From Notospermus geniculatus (taxonomy: Eukaryota; Nemertea; Pilidiophora; Heteronemertea; Lineidae), in assembly GCA_002633025.1 (NCBI GenBank), contig NMRB01000095.1, positions 601,908 through 665,907 of the forward strand: a DNA stretch of 64,000 nucleotides. The letters run 5' to 3'. The stretch's first letter is position 1. Each line of letters begins with the position of its first letter. The notes beneath the pieces are model-generated. The model was not told the origin of the DNA. It ran no database searches and worked only from the letters and a program-made list of their open reading frames with translations. This document shows positions 23,620-34,708 of this stretch, piece by piece. The translations under genes were made by a program, and so were the position numbers.

Positions 23620-23876
23620 AGGCCCGTTTACACATGCAACTTTTCATACATGTACATGTATGCAACTTCATGCAACTTGTTGCTTAAACCTGATGAGACC
23701 AAAAAGTTTCATAAAAGTTGCATGTGTAAACGGGCATGCAACTTGTTGCAACTCGATCATGCTGGATGTTGCATCGATATTTCTATGTGTAAACCGTCCC
23801 AGGTAGTTTGCAACAAGTTGCAAGTTGCTGCAACTTGCAACTCATGAACTTGGTGCACCCTAGTGTAAACCGCCCT
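23620..23876 (+). mobile_element. Harbinger-type MITE, 257 bp, TTA target duplication
   Basis: The element starts AGGCCCGTTTACACATGCAA and ends GTGTAAACCGCCCT, flanked by TTA on both sides (23617-23619 and 23877-23879). TWA target duplications with GGCC-type ends indicate the PIF/Harbinger superfamily. The interior is a dense inverted set of TTGCAA words. It carries an extra ACATGTACATGT near 23648-23659 that two sibling copies lack. Confidence 0.85.
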
Positions 23877-23958
23877 TTATGCTTGAAATTTCATTTTCAA
23901 CATTTTCCAACCAAAATCGAATGCCTACATGTACAAGTGCAANAAGGCAGCAAAATTT

Positions 23959-24066
23959 GGCCTTATAAATCGGAAGTGCGGATAAATAATGAGTACCGGT
24001 ATTGAAGTCGTAATCCTAGTCGTTACGACTTGAAAGGCGATTTACGTGCACTTCCGATTACGAGGC
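23959..24066. repeat. Imperfect inverted repeat
   Basis: AATCGGAAGTGC near 23968 is mirrored by GCACTTCCGATT near 24048, and GCCTTATA by a diverged TACGAGGC. A probable decayed MITE. One ambiguous base lies just outside at 23943. Confidence 0.45.
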
Positions 24067-24165
24067 AAAATTAGGCCTATTCTGCCACAAAGTTATGGCA
24101 TTTTTTACGATTTGCAAACGTCTATCAAATCGTTTTTATCAAGGATGTCTACAGCGGACTGCAAT

Positions 24166-24630
24166 TCATTCTGGTAGTTGAAGCCGGAGTCGGAGTCGGA
24201 AAGCTGCGCATCCTCTCATTGACTCAGACTCGTTAAACCACTTGGCTGATATTTCATATCTCACGTCGCCGTCCCCGTCCCCGTCGTGATTCCCATTTCT
24301 ACGTTCTACATGTACGTCATCAGTTGGTGGGGATTCCCCCGCGTGGAGTGGAAGCTCTGACGACGTGAGTAAATTCCAACTTTCCGTCGTGAATTTTGAC
24401 CAGTTTACTACCGAATCTCGGGTATATTTAAGGCATACTTTCGCTTCAAGTTTCCCAGCGTGCCGACAACACGTGTATTTACTCAATCTTTGAATAGATT
24501 CGCGACAATCAATGGAAACTGATGCCCCAAAAACTGCTCCGTGTTCAGGAATCAACAGTGCATGCGGTCGTGACGCTGTGACGTTGTTGGTTTGCCCGCG
24601 ACGGGGACGGTGTCTCTACTTGCATTGACT
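24166..24630 (-). CDS. Possible exon of unknown gene
   Basis: A minus-strand frame of about 155 codons without a stop, lacking an ATG at its head. It includes PEHGAVFGASVSIDCRESIQ, then KYTCCRHAGKLEAKVCLKYT, and an acidic stretch NGNHDGDGDGD made by a GACGGG repeat. The cysteine-rich middle and codon use look coding, but I recognise no domain. It ends in a CTCCGA simple repeat, suggesting that the true exon, if any, stops before about 24200. Confidence 0.3.
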
Positions 24631-25474
24631 TGGTCTCTACTGACAGCCAAATTGCGCGAGAAAACTCTCACACATGGACTGTACCTCCAGGCCAAAGTGT
24701 CCCGACTGAGCAAATACGATCTGAACATATATGTACCAAGTATGTATAATCAACATGCTTGTAAAGGGATGAGGCTTGTTAAAGCATGTTATAGGCTATT
24801 CTAAACACTGTCATTATTTCAGATTTCCAGAAGGAATGAAACCGCTCGGCAGAAAATATATTAACAAGCCAAACTTTTTGGAATGTTTTACTCCAGACGT
24901 CCATATTTTCATTTTCAAAGGTGTTGAACCTATTTATAGCATTTTTTTGGTCGTCGCATAGGCAAAAACCACTACTCAGCCGGTGTGAAATGAATGGGAG
25001 TCATAGGAATAGCCTACAATATTTCTGTTACAACCTGCACCCATGCCTTCTCCCTGCATTTGTCGCGTTTCGACTCGTCGATGACAACACCGAACGCGAA
25101 GTACGTGAAGTACATTTATGTCCCCGAGCTGTTGCGACATCCAACCAGTCATTGATTTTGGTGCGGTGTGGGCCAATAAGAAGTTCAAACACACGACCAT
25201 GTTATTTTTGTCCTGTTCTGGTGATTTTTTCCACACCATCCATACATACACTCCAAGTTGTACTCACCACTGCTTCCCCTCCCTCGCAATCAAAGCTCCA
25301 GCGATAACGTAGTAACATGGGGTAAGAGAAGAAAGCATTGAATTGGCTGGAAATGCACCAATTCGCCATGCATCATTCCTTCTAATGGTAATTATTATGC
25401 ATCATGCTGTGTGTGGCAAGTTCACACTTTCCAATGTTATTCTGCTGTATTCACAGAGACTCAGTCCGTAACTT
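24631..25474. other. Spacer upstream of the glycosyltransferase
   Basis: It contains a chance plus-strand frame of 128 codons (24921-25307) with no recognisable domain. No clear promoter found. Confidence 0.35.
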
Positions 25475-25500
25475 GACGAAATATTCGTTAATATTTCGTC
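25475..25500. repeat. Perfect 11-bp palindromic stem
   Basis: GACGAAATATT and AATATTTCGTC with a four-base loop, in the upstream or first-intron region of the glycosyltransferase. Possible regulatory site or DNA hairpin; function unknown. Confidence 0.6.
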
Positions 25501-25675
25501 GGCAGAGCGTGAACAGGTTGTCGCAAATGGACTGTAGTTTTATGCAGACGTGAATTTCTGTTGTTGCCTATAGTGTGTGAGTTTTACTGTGTATACACAG
25601 TGCCACCAATGGCCTTCCGTCCCTCTCTTGCCCCTCTCGCTTTTGCTGGCATAGCACGAGGTCAGCGAAGACAGT

Positions 25676-25762
25676 GGCTGGTATTCATAAAACTAGTCCA
25701 ATGTAAATGTACTACAAAACTTGAAGTAAAAGCATTTGCTATAGCTTTTATGAATACCAGCC
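25676..25762. mobile_element. Short MITE, 87 bp, ends GGCTGGTATTCATAAAA
   Basis: GGCTGGTATTCATAAAA at the left end is exactly inverted at the right end. It sits about 90 bases upstream of the splice acceptor of the glycosyltransferase coding exon, hence inside the presumed 5' UTR intron. Confidence 0.8.
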
Positions 25763-25837
25763 AATATCTCACTGACAGCAAAACTTACTTTCCAAGGTTT
25801 CATTATCATGATTCCATGTTTCTTAAATTTTTCTTAT

Positions 25838-25852
25838 ATCTTATATTTCCAG
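25838..25852 (+). promoter_or_regulatory. Splice acceptor before the coding exon
   Basis: The pyrimidine-rich run TTATATTTCCAG ends at AG 25851-25852, followed by GTCCAAC and the ATG at 25860. This indicates a 5' UTR intron with the whole coding sequence in one exon. Confidence 0.6.
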
Positions 25853-25859
25853 GTCCAAC

Positions 25860-26909
25860 ATGGGTAATGGGTGCGCCGGCAGCATGGTGCCTTCATACGC
25901 CAAACTGTTCTTCCTTTGGATCCTGGCGCTGATATTGGCTGTATTTTTACTGCTGACCTATACTCGTTCGTTCTCCAAATCATTTGGTGGAGTGGAGTGT
26001 AAAGCAGAGCCCGTCCCCGTACGGAAACACCCGGTGTGTAACGTAACAACGAAAGTAGTTGAGAGAGTAGTAGAGAAGATTGTTCACAGCTCGACACAAA
26101 AGATCAACATCCCTGGATTGATCTCCCAAGGTCATTCGTTTGACTCTTCGAAGCCTGTACCAAAGATTGTCCACTTTGCATGGTACAGCAAGAGCAAGCT
26201 GTCGCTGAGGTTTCACCATTACGTATGTGTCATGGCGGTGCTGAAGTTCATTAAACCGGAGAAGATAATGTTTTGGTACGAAATCGAACCAAAAGGTGCG
26301 TACTGGGACGAAATTAAACTGAAGATTAATGAAACTTCTCGTCTTGAAATGATGTACCGTGAGGGGCCTACCTCTATTTATGGAAATAAGATAAGTGTAG
26401 AGGAACACAAATCGGACATCGTTCGCTTAGAGGCAGTGTTAAATCATGGAGGAATTTACATGGATTTAGATGTGATAATCCTCAGGCCGATGGATGATCT
26501 GCTCAAGTATGACACAACAATGGGATACGAGTTGACAGGTTGGTTATGCAATGGATTCATCATGTCCAAAGCTTATGCGCCATTTATAAGAATTTGGCAC
26601 ACGGAATACGTGACGTTCAACGACGGCCATTGGAACTACCATTCCGTCCAGTTACCAGGGTTGCTGGCGAAAAACTACCCTAATCTAGTCCACACTGAGT
26701 GGGATACGATTCACCGTCCGAACTGGCAAGAAACCCACAAAATATATGGCAAAGGTGTGAAGTATGATTGGAGCAAGAACTATGCCATGCATCTGTGGTA
26801 TCGGAAATATGGCAAGGAGCATAACAAAGATGATATAAAGACACTAGACAGCACTTTAGGAGAAATGTTTAGATATATTTTATATGGGAAGAAAGATATA
26901 ATCAAGTAA
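25860..26909 (+). CDS. Golgi type II DXD glycosyltransferase (Gly_transf_sug family)
   Basis: Intact 349-residue enzyme in a single exon. A short cytosolic end is followed by one membrane anchor (residues about 16-35, LFFLWILALILAVFLLL), a stem, then a catalytic domain from about residue 100. It has PKIVHFAWYS (101-110), the family core HKSDIVRLEAVLNHGGIY (183-200) leading into MDLDV with the metal/nucleotide-sugar motif D202-L-D204, NGFIMS (231-236) and AMHLWYRKYG (309-318). Potential N-glycosylation sites are at N61 and N157. The layout matches Gly_transf_sug (PF04488) proteins, a group that includes relatives of alpha-1,4-galactosyl- and N-acetylglucosaminyl-transferases. Expected role: transfer of a sugar from a nucleotide donor to a glycan in the Golgi lumen. 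Donor and acceptor cannot be read from sequence. The start is chosen because ATGG follows the acceptor directly and precedes the anchor. No poly(A) signal is obvious nearby. Confidence 0.92.
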   Translation: MGNGCAGSMVPSYAKLFFLWILALILAVFLLLTYTRSFSKSFGGVECKAEPVPVRKHPVCNVTTKVVERVVEKIVHSSTQKINIPGLISQGHSFDSSKPVPKIVHFAWYSKSKLSLRFHHYVCVMAVLKFIKPEKIMFWYEIEPKGAYWDEIKLKINETSRLEMMYREGPTSIYGNKISVEEHKSDIVRLEAVLNHGGIYMDLDVIILRPMDDLLKYDTTMGYELTGWLCNGFIMSKAYAPFIRIWHTEYVTFNDGHWNYHSVQLPGLLAKNYPNLVHTEWDTIHRPNWQETHKIYGKGVKYDWSKNYAMHLWYRKYGKEHNKDDIKTLDSTLGEMFRYILYGKKDIIK

Positions 26910-27774
26910 GACAAGGTGCCCTTCGTATAAAGTTCATAGCAGCTGCCTAACTCTGGAATGTTTGGATATAACTGCTGATGTCGGCGTTGCCCTCTGATTT
27001 GTTTGTGGTGGAAGGCCGACGAGTCGCCTTCAGTCGATGCTTTGAAAGTTACTGAACTTTAGTTCGCGAATATTGGTGATGAAATACTCTCCCGAAAGTT
27101 TATTGGACTATGCTTCCTAGTCGCCGATGGATATAGATTCGAACGTTTCTCTGGCACGNGCTCGCTGGCGAGTTTGGGGGGGGGGGGTGAGGATGGTATT
27201 GGCATTTTACATGAGAAAGACCGATGCTAGTCCAAGACAACACAATTTTGTCAATAGGCCTAGATCACATCATATCACATCGCATCGCATAACTGGAGCG
27301 AACCCGTGACATGGTAGATCCAGATTGCTGAGCAACCATATTTTTGGGCACATCGATATTTTCATAACTGTACATGTACATTTCTTGTCAGTACCTTTTT
27401 GACAGTACATACTGCTGCTGTGCTGAAGGCCTTTCCCTGTAGTCATCTTTTCTAATCTACTGCTGACAATCTTTCTTGCTTGCTGGACTGTGGTGTTCAT
27501 GGTAAACAGAGTGTAATACTGTATTGACTTTATAATGATAAAATGAATCATTTTAGGCGTGTTTTTTCATGTCACTTCCTTCAACATTCAATTTTTGTAA
27601 TCCCAATACCGAGTACCTTCTATTTACTCACATCGTAGACGATTGCCCCTTTGTAAACAGTGTCCTCTGGTATCTGTCTCAAGCAGGGTCAAACCATTAT
27701 TTCCGATTCCATTCTTGTCAAGCCCCTTACGAACGTCCTGGACACAAAGTGCCTCTTCACATGGAAATGACCAG
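26910..27774. other. 3' UTR and spacer
   Basis: The glycosyltransferase 3' end is not defined. A poly-G run of about 13 (27175-27187) and one N (27159) suggest local sequencing trouble. A minus-strand frame at 27270-27551 has no recognisable features. Confidence 0.4.
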
Positions 27775-28021
27775 GGGCCGTATGCATAAAACATCTTAAG
27801 TGTAAAATTTTCCTTAAACTATTGTTCCAAACAAAAGATAAGGGAAATCTTAAACTTAAGGGGCCGAATTCAAAAAGGGTGTTTAAGACTTAGACGCGTG
27901 TAACTTCGTCAAATGCATGGTGGAAGTGTGTGTATTTAGTGAAGTTACACGCGTCTAAGTCTTAATCGCGCGATGATCACCCTTTTTGAATACGGCCCAA
28001 GATGTTTTATGCATACGGCCC
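27775..28021. mobile_element. MITE (GGGCCGTATGCATAAAACAT ends), interrupted
   Basis: GGGCCGTATGCATAAAACAT is inverted exactly at the right end, and CAG flanks both sides (27772-27774 and 28022-28024). The right arm is split by a second MITE; removing that plus one AAG restores continuous 26-bp ends. The superfamily is uncertain: GGGCC ends with a 3-bp duplication fit PIF/Harbinger-like or other 3-bp families, but CAG is not the usual TWA. Confidence 0.9.
27861..27998. mobile_element. Inner MITE (GGGCCGAATTCAAAAAGGGTG family)
   Basis: 138 bp nested in the 27775 element. The ends GGGCCGAATTC... and ...GAATACGGCCC are inverted, and the inner arms are long (GACTTAGACGCGTGTAACTT mirrored). It is flanked by AAG on both sides, which equals the target word expected in the host element. 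It inserted after the host element did. Confidence 0.9.
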
Positions 28022-28381
28022 CAGAACCATGAGAGAAAACTGCTATTCATTGTGCTCAAGGCACGTTGTTTTGTTAGTGGGGCCTATTATATACATAGAG
28101 TAATACAACGTGAACGATATCACTATATTACCGATGCAACTCCATTCAGCAACGACCGTGGCCATTTACATAATCACCTCAAGCAATTTCCCAGTTGCAG
28201 ATATTTCCATTGCACGTATTGACAAAGAAATCATCCCAAACAATTAGCTGATCAAAATGTGCATTTATCGTGCACATTGTGGAAATAGGTTTTTTGTACA
28301 GTAGAGATATTATGGTCTCCTCTAATGCCTCGTAATGGTTTTGAATGTGCTGGCTATCTGTTTAGAGAAGCCTCTCGGTAA

Positions 28382-28610
28382 AGCCCCAGTCACATATCCA
28401 CTCCGGGGCCCGTACGGCGAGTAAAAACAGACATTTTGGCCAATTTCTACGGTGCCCAGTTTGATTGCAGTCTAATTTCCGCTTAACTATTGAGGCGATA
28501 TTTGGCATAATTCATCTTACATGTAGATCGGTGTTTCAGTCTCTAAAATCCACAGCAAGCCGCCGGGTGGGGAAAATCGTACGGGGCCCGGTGGATTTGT
28601 GACCTAGGCT
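28382..28610. mobile_element. Harbinger-type MITE, TAA target duplication
   Basis: AGCCCCAGTCACATATCCAC at the left is mirrored by GTGGATTTGTGACCTAGGCT at the right, with inner CGGGGCCCGTACG and CGTACGGGGCCCG blocks also inverted. TAA flanks both sides (28379-28381 and 28611-28613). About 229 bp. Confidence 0.85.
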
Positions 28611-28613
28611 TAA

Positions 28614-29003
28614 CGGAGAAGGAGTTGTCCGTAAGCAAGCCCCTTTGAAATAATTGCCTTCATCACGAATTCCAATGCAAATTGAAACAGATATAAGTTT
28701 GCCTTCGATACAATTTCAAGGGCTCATACCTACGGAAATGATATTGAGGAAATAAAAGAATTGTTGATGCTATTTTCCAGAAACGCTTTGTTGGGGTATT
28801 CGTATCGATATCTTAATTTAGACAATTTGATGGCAAAATAAATGGTCCTATCAGATATAACAGAGGAGTAGCCAAGTTTATGTACCGAAGCAGAGGAAAT
28901 TGGATTGTCACTTGGTAAAATATTAACTTTGTACGGACATGACATGAATGTTGATATTCAGCATGTTATATTGGCTATACCGTTACTAATACATGTATTC
29001 GAT
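28614..29003. other. Spacer, nothing recognised
   Basis: AT-rich DNA. The minus-strand frame at 28730-28945 shows no domain. Confidence 0.4.
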
Positions 29004-29294
29004 TCACTGTCTAGCGGCAACTTTATAAATGAAAGCAACAACGGGCCCGTGTCCCAAAGCTTTACAACAGTCTAGACTGCCTGATAGGCGGTAATCGGTC
29101 ATGTCGGTGACTCCACGGACGGGTCTACCTCTGGCGACAAAGCGGGCGAAAATACAGTTGATTTGGGTCCACAGTGATTCGCAATCGATGAAGTGGAAAA
29201 GTGAAAGGAATTCCTTGTCTGTCCACAGATAGCTATCGATGACAATTCGATTCCCCTGAAGACTCACTCCCATTGGCCACGGCTTTACATGCCA
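29004..29294 (-). CDS. Possible exon of unknown gene
   Basis: About 97 codons, with an ATG at 29273 and a few more open codons upstream (containing WHVKPWP). It includes NRIVIDSYLWTDKEFLSLFH and GPVVAFIYKVAARQ before the stop. The alternating hydrophobic and charged pattern looks like a folded domain, but I cannot name it. No splice signals are decisive. Confidence 0.28.
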   Translation of the reverse strand, partial: WHVKPWPMGVSLQGNRIVIDSYLWTDKEFLSLFHFIDCESLWTQINCIFARFVARGRPVRGVTDMTDYRLSGSLDCCKALGHGPVVAFIYKVAARQ

Positions 29295-29856
29295 AAGTCA
29301 CGGGAACCAATCAACTCGCACTCACTTGGAAAGAACCAATGTGAGACGACTCGGATTTAAGTGTTAATAAAGTAGCCTCGGGTGCAAATGTATGTAGTAA
29401 AGAGCGTTATTTTCTGTACAAACACACGTTGAAGGCCATTTCGTGTACACGTATATTGCTGGTGGCATCTGGTGACTAATAACGAAATTACCGGTATCAG
29501 CACACTGCAAGAGAAATCGTTCAACCTCTGTCTGTGCTCGTCAACGCGTCGTTGAATTACCTACCATCATACCTTCTCAACACTGTATACTTATTGAGCC
29601 AGATGTACCACATATTAGCGGCTAGTAATCTCTATCACTAATTCCATGACAGAAAGCTGATGCCTATTAGGCCTACTTTCATACACCATATTAATAAGTA
29701 ATCGGTCATGCTGCAGCTCTCTTGATTTCCGTTCTTTGAAGCATAATCAAGGTGGGAGAAATTCGTATCCTGTCACGTTCACAGCAACAACGCAACCTGT
29801 TGAAACCATCCATTACCATGTGCATCAGCGCAAACTGCGCCAGCCTTCGAAATTAG

Positions 29857-30110
29857 AATTCAGGAGGCCAACATCAATCGGATGGGAACCATGCATCGAA
29901 CAGAACCGTCACATTGCAAATCACAGTGGGACACGTCATGTCACCTGTTCAGAAACAATCATATTTCCGTTGGGAAATGCCGGATGGAAACGTGGCATTC
30001 ACATCAGCAGAGCAAATGGCCAACAAAGCCATCAACGAGTCATTACTGAAGCACTCTAATAAAAAAAATGTAATCATAATGACAAGGGCCTCGTCATTAG
30101 AAAATTTCGA
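29857..30110 (+). CDS. Possible internal exon, unknown
   Basis: An open stretch of about 85 codons ends at a donor-like GTATGT (30111). It includes QSYFRWEMPDGNVAFTSAEQ, then MANKAINESLLKHSNKKN. Composition is protein-like, with no known domain and no ATG needed if internal. The acceptor side (AAATTAG at 29850-29856) is weak. Confidence 0.28.
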
Positions 30111-30183
30111 GTATGTGCTCAGCTGTGTTTGCTGTCTCCCCGCTGTTTACTGCAACTTTTCATTTCCTGTGCGCCTATTCTAG

Positions 30184-31644
30184 GTCGTGATGCTTTGTTG
30201 TTCAGGATACTGGATCCTTGTTCACAGACACCCTCTGGACGAGTTACCAGGTCTGCGGTCCGTATCCATTCATTGTGCCTTAGGGATGCAACTAATCTAG
30301 CGCATCTGAATAAAGCCTTAAGCCATCACTTCAAAAAGGTACGCCACAGCTACACATTGGCCTTCCTGTGGCGTCAATCTCCATCAGGTCAGAAGAAGCT
30401 TGACGATAAAATACAGTAACAGAAAGCAATATCGCGGCCTTGTCCGTATCGGTAACATGGCGGCCGGGAAAACTTCAATAATCAAGCTCCTTCGTCAAAA
30501 CAACAATGAATACAAATTGTGAAGTCCACCTTGATGAGTGATGACGCTACCAGCATGCGAAAACAGTGCGCTCACACCATGGACACTTCTCGTCAATAGT
30601 GACAGGAAAGGAAGTAATTGGTCAATCGTGATTGGTCAATCGGAAGCCACACGCCGGTGAGAATGATGTAAGTGCTTTTGATTGGACAAAATGAGCGGAT
30701 AAGACGAAGTCATCATGCTGGTATATACTTCTTTCACATTTTCATACTGCGAATTCACCAGATCATATTGCATTTTCGGTACAAAAAATAACGTTGTTGT
30801 AAAGTTAACGTTTATCGTTTGATTTCTTAAACTCCCTATTTCCTGGTGGTCAATGCTATTATTTGTTCTTGGAAAACGACAAAAAGATACCGATATTAAA
30901 GAACTAGATAAAATCCAAACGGACAGATGATTTAGTACACCCGAATGTGTCATGAAGCCAAACTCACAGCAAGTATAATGGGATTGGGGCGACGAAAGCT
31001 ACACCCTGACTCATCAATCACCTGGTTTGGTCACCAAGAGACACACAGGTCCATGCACTGACTGGTAAGTTAGGGGACTCAGGAGTGACATAACAACGAA
31101 GCTATCCTACAGCAGTGGATGACATCAGCGACGAACAGCCCCCCGATGCAACAACCTACGAATTCACCCAGAAGACCTGAAATAGGCGATGTAAAATAGA
31201 AGTTACACCCAGACCGCCGGTGGTCAAGGAAGCAGCAAGCAAATTCGTATCAATGGACAAAAGCCCGTCGCCGGTGACACGTTGCTGAGATTACATTTTG
31301 AGATCATGTAACGAACTCCCCCACGGGACCCATTCCTTGTCATGGCGATTCTTTGTGAAGAAATGACCATCTGATTGTTGCTACGAAAGCAATGAAAAGG
31401 CGAATGACACTTTATGGCATCTTCCTCGGGATATGACGCTGATTGGAATTCTTAATGTGCTAGGCGGTGGGGTTTCGTTTGTGAAAGAAGAAGAGGCGCC
31501 GAAAAATATAAGGTGATTTGGGCTGACACGATGGCAAGACAAGAATAGAAAGTATCTATTATCACGCCTTGTCCATCGCTTGGTCATTGATTGATTTTTT
31601 TCACTTCGCCGGGCTTTTTGTATTACAGGGATAGGAATCTTTCA
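30184..31644. other. No recognised feature
   Basis: The frames at 30129-30419 and, on the minus strand, 30636-30953 are unconvincing. No inverted ends or tandem repeats noticed. Confidence 0.4.
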
Positions 31645-31775
31645 ATAGGGACTTTTCACAAAGCACCCGAAACGCCAACGCAAACACCAAATCCATTGTT
31701 TGATGCCACGAGGAGAGTACCGAACAATAGGATAGACGTTCGCGTTGCCGTTTCGGGGGCTTTGCGAAAACTCTA
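31645..31775. mobile_element. Short MITE, ~130 bp
   Basis: ATAGGGACTTTTCACAAAGC and ACCCGAAACGCCAACG on the left are mirrored imperfectly by CGTTGCCGTTTCGGGGGCTT and TGCGAAAACTCTAT on the right. No clean target duplication. Confidence 0.7.
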
Positions 31776-33480
31776 TAATGACGTTGGGTAAATTCCGCAA
31801 AAAACGAACTTGAAAAAGATAGTTTTACCTCAGTGACATTTGATACTGCAACATCTTCGGTCATATTGCGTTACTATATTGACGAGCCTCAGCAACTTTG
31901 GAACAATACGTTCAGGTCACCAGTCGATTAGAAAAACACTGAAAAATGACACGTAAGTATTTACCCCGAAACGTGATAAAAGGTAAACGAAGATGCATCA
32001 TCATAATGACAAAATATTATGAAATATGAACACTCATCAAAGGAGTACTGCGTGTTCATTAAGGCTCATTATACGCTCATCCGTATGCGTAGGCCAAATA
32101 AGTATCATGTTATCTAGTGAACAGGGACATGGTCGATGACAAATATTTACTCTGATTGGCAATACAGCAGCAAGAAAACAGAGGTATAGAGAGACGTTGG
32201 CTTTCTTTGACTGAATCAGTCGGGTCATTTCTCGGCGATCGGCAATTGACTTCGTTATCATCAATGGACTGACTTCGGAAATACGCAGTCATTATATACA
32301 CTGGGCCTAGTCTTAAAGCCTTTGGAGTGACAGAGGGGCAGTGGTCAGCCAAGTACTTCGATGCAACATACACTAAGGCTGTAATTTTCTGCAACCAGGG
32401 ATGTCTTTCATTCCCAACACGATCCATCGCTAATAAATGGCGCTGGCCGATTTCAAATTTCGACAGTCATTCTCTTGTTTACTTTGTCTCCAGTGGTTGT
32501 GTAATCATTGAGTAAGCAGCTATGCACTGAGCACTAACACGGAAGAGATCACTTATAATGTGCAAACAAAAGGATGCCATAGAACCAAGCTATAAAGTTT
32601 GTCAAAGTAAATGCAAACATATCCATCATGAACACTAGACCAGAACAAACAGAGGGACGTATAAATCAAGGAAATAGTTTCGACGGCGGTACTGTCATGA
32701 TACATTTGTATATGACCATTGGTTGCTTATGCATTTGTATGCTGTATTATGTCATATGTAACACTTTTTATTTCCGACTATAGAAGTTACAAATATTGCA
32801 CCAACCGGACAGTTTCCTCGGTGCAACAGTCAGCTAAACGATCTCAGTAGAAAAGTAACCTTCGCAATTAATTTCACAAGTACTGTAGGCAAGTACATGA
32901 CGGTGTGCGTGTACGTTCAAGCGAAGATTACACAGGATACCGTAAACATGGTAAAAATTTATGTACGTACCTCGAGCTAAGAAGTGCATCTCGTCGAGGT
33001 CCCGATTCCTCTGAATGCCAGCGAAGTGCTCAAATCCCACTCGACATTCGACGCGTCAACACTTGATGAATAGTGTATATATTGGGGAATAAAATGGAAC
33101 CCATTGGTTCGTAATCCGAACATCACCATCCCTAAACCCGAGAAGCCAAGGAACAAATTCAAAACCTACTTCATGCCACTCGAGTGTTCAACTATGCAGT
33201 CGCCCGGATTCTCAGCCATTAGCAATCATGTGTAAACTTCTGTCATGACTACATGTACTAGCACGCTAAATGTTGTTTTTTTTTTCATTTCATCAATATC
33301 AGCAGTACTCATGAAGGGGAAGCAGTATACAACACTGCAGATGTGATGTTGGTATCGCTATAATGCTGCTCTGTGCACGATTTCAGCTGGAGCAGCAGGT
33401 GTGTCCAGAACATGCCCCATCATTGCAAAAAAAGCAATCCTCAGTGATCCCGTCCAAGTTCAAGCAGAACTTGCTTTATC
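31776..33480. other. Spacer, nothing recognised
   Basis: Stop-rich DNA with no repeat structure seen apart from a poly-T run near 33276. Confidence 0.4.
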
Positions 33481-33484
33481 AGTT

Positions 33485-33545
33485 GCAAGATGCAAGAGGT
33501 CGTGGGTTCGAATCCCGCAATGACTGCTTATGACATGAACCAGAA
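33485..33545 (+). repeat. tRNA-derived SINE fragment (B box)
   Basis: CGTGGGTTCGAATCCCG at about 33501, followed by TGACTGCTTATGACATGAACC, parallels the fragment at 14701. No A box is evident. The reversed translation of such repeats gives the familiar DSNPRPL string. Confidence 0.55.
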
Positions 33546-34708
33546 AGCTGTTTGTAGCATTGATCCCACAGTGCATTATCAATTGTTTTTCTGGCTTCAC
33601 CAATCTTGCCAATATTACTCCGCCCATCAAGCCATTGTGTACCCTGACGTATTCTGAGCGTACTCATGATTTCCTCTAGTACTCCAAGTTAAAAGGGACA
33701 CCACTACTCTACTTCAAACAGACAGACTATCGTCTTACAAACTGTGCTCTTACCATAATCCTTTACTCCTTCCCTTTCAGACTATCAATTTTGTCTACCA
33801 TGGCTTTAACCCCTGATTGGCCTGTACTTTTAATCCCACGTTTGAACTCTTCACCCCGCCCATGAGACCAATTTCGCATATAAACAAAGCTAATTGTCTG
33901 TTGGTTGATGTTGGTGACATCAGGAAAGTACAACATGTACATCACGTGATGTCATGTTTTGAAAAATTGGCAGAATCTAAGTTGCAGCCTCGTCCCTGCT
34001 TACAAGGTCAAGCTTGCACGCTGGTTGCTTCCTTATTTGGACAAAATAGTTATGATGGAGGAGGACCACTTTTAACGATCACCACAAAGGGAAGTAAACA
34101 GGTTGTTTCGTGGCTTTCAACAACGTTCTGATCAAAGAAGAATCTGAGGGCACCGCAGTGCGAATAGATTACGGGTCGTGGTCCATCATCTTTTTATTAA
34201 AAGGGACAGAAAATGCACCAACCACAATGACAGGTGGAATAAAGACCCCCAAGGCTGCTTAAGATGGAATCTTTGAAGCTGAATGTCAGCTTACACAGTT
34301 CACGGATGAGAGTGAGATGACATCCAAACGGATTTTGTACGTTTGGTACGTGGAGGCCACTCGGGGTCAGGTTTGATTTTACTATGAACGGAGATTCTGC
34401 ATCTTAGCCGTCAGACAAACAGCGCAGAGACCATTCCTACATCACAACACGGTTTCGTCATTAGAAATATCACCCATCAGCTATGGTCATCCACCAGGTT
34501 TGTATTTGCAACTCGCTAGCTACATGTGGGCCTTCAATGCACCATTTTCCCACTGCATGATTTCACCACTGGAGGACAGAGATACTTTAGCCACAAGACT
34601 ACACGGCAAATACCACTAAAAACTACTAGCGATGACTCGACCGTACCTATAGGCGTGCTTAGCATATTTATCAGAGTTTTATACCGTTAACCAGCGCTAA
34701 CTGAGGAC

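Noticed and set aside
25980-26408. 142-codon minus frame inside the glycosyltransferase
   Set aside because: Antisense shadow of the well-supported plus-strand coding exon.
33840-33895. GC box, CCAAT and CATATAAA cluster as a promoter in the 2-kb unit
   Set aside because: The CCAAT word is only about ten bases from the TATA-like word, unlike real promoters, and no supported gene follows.
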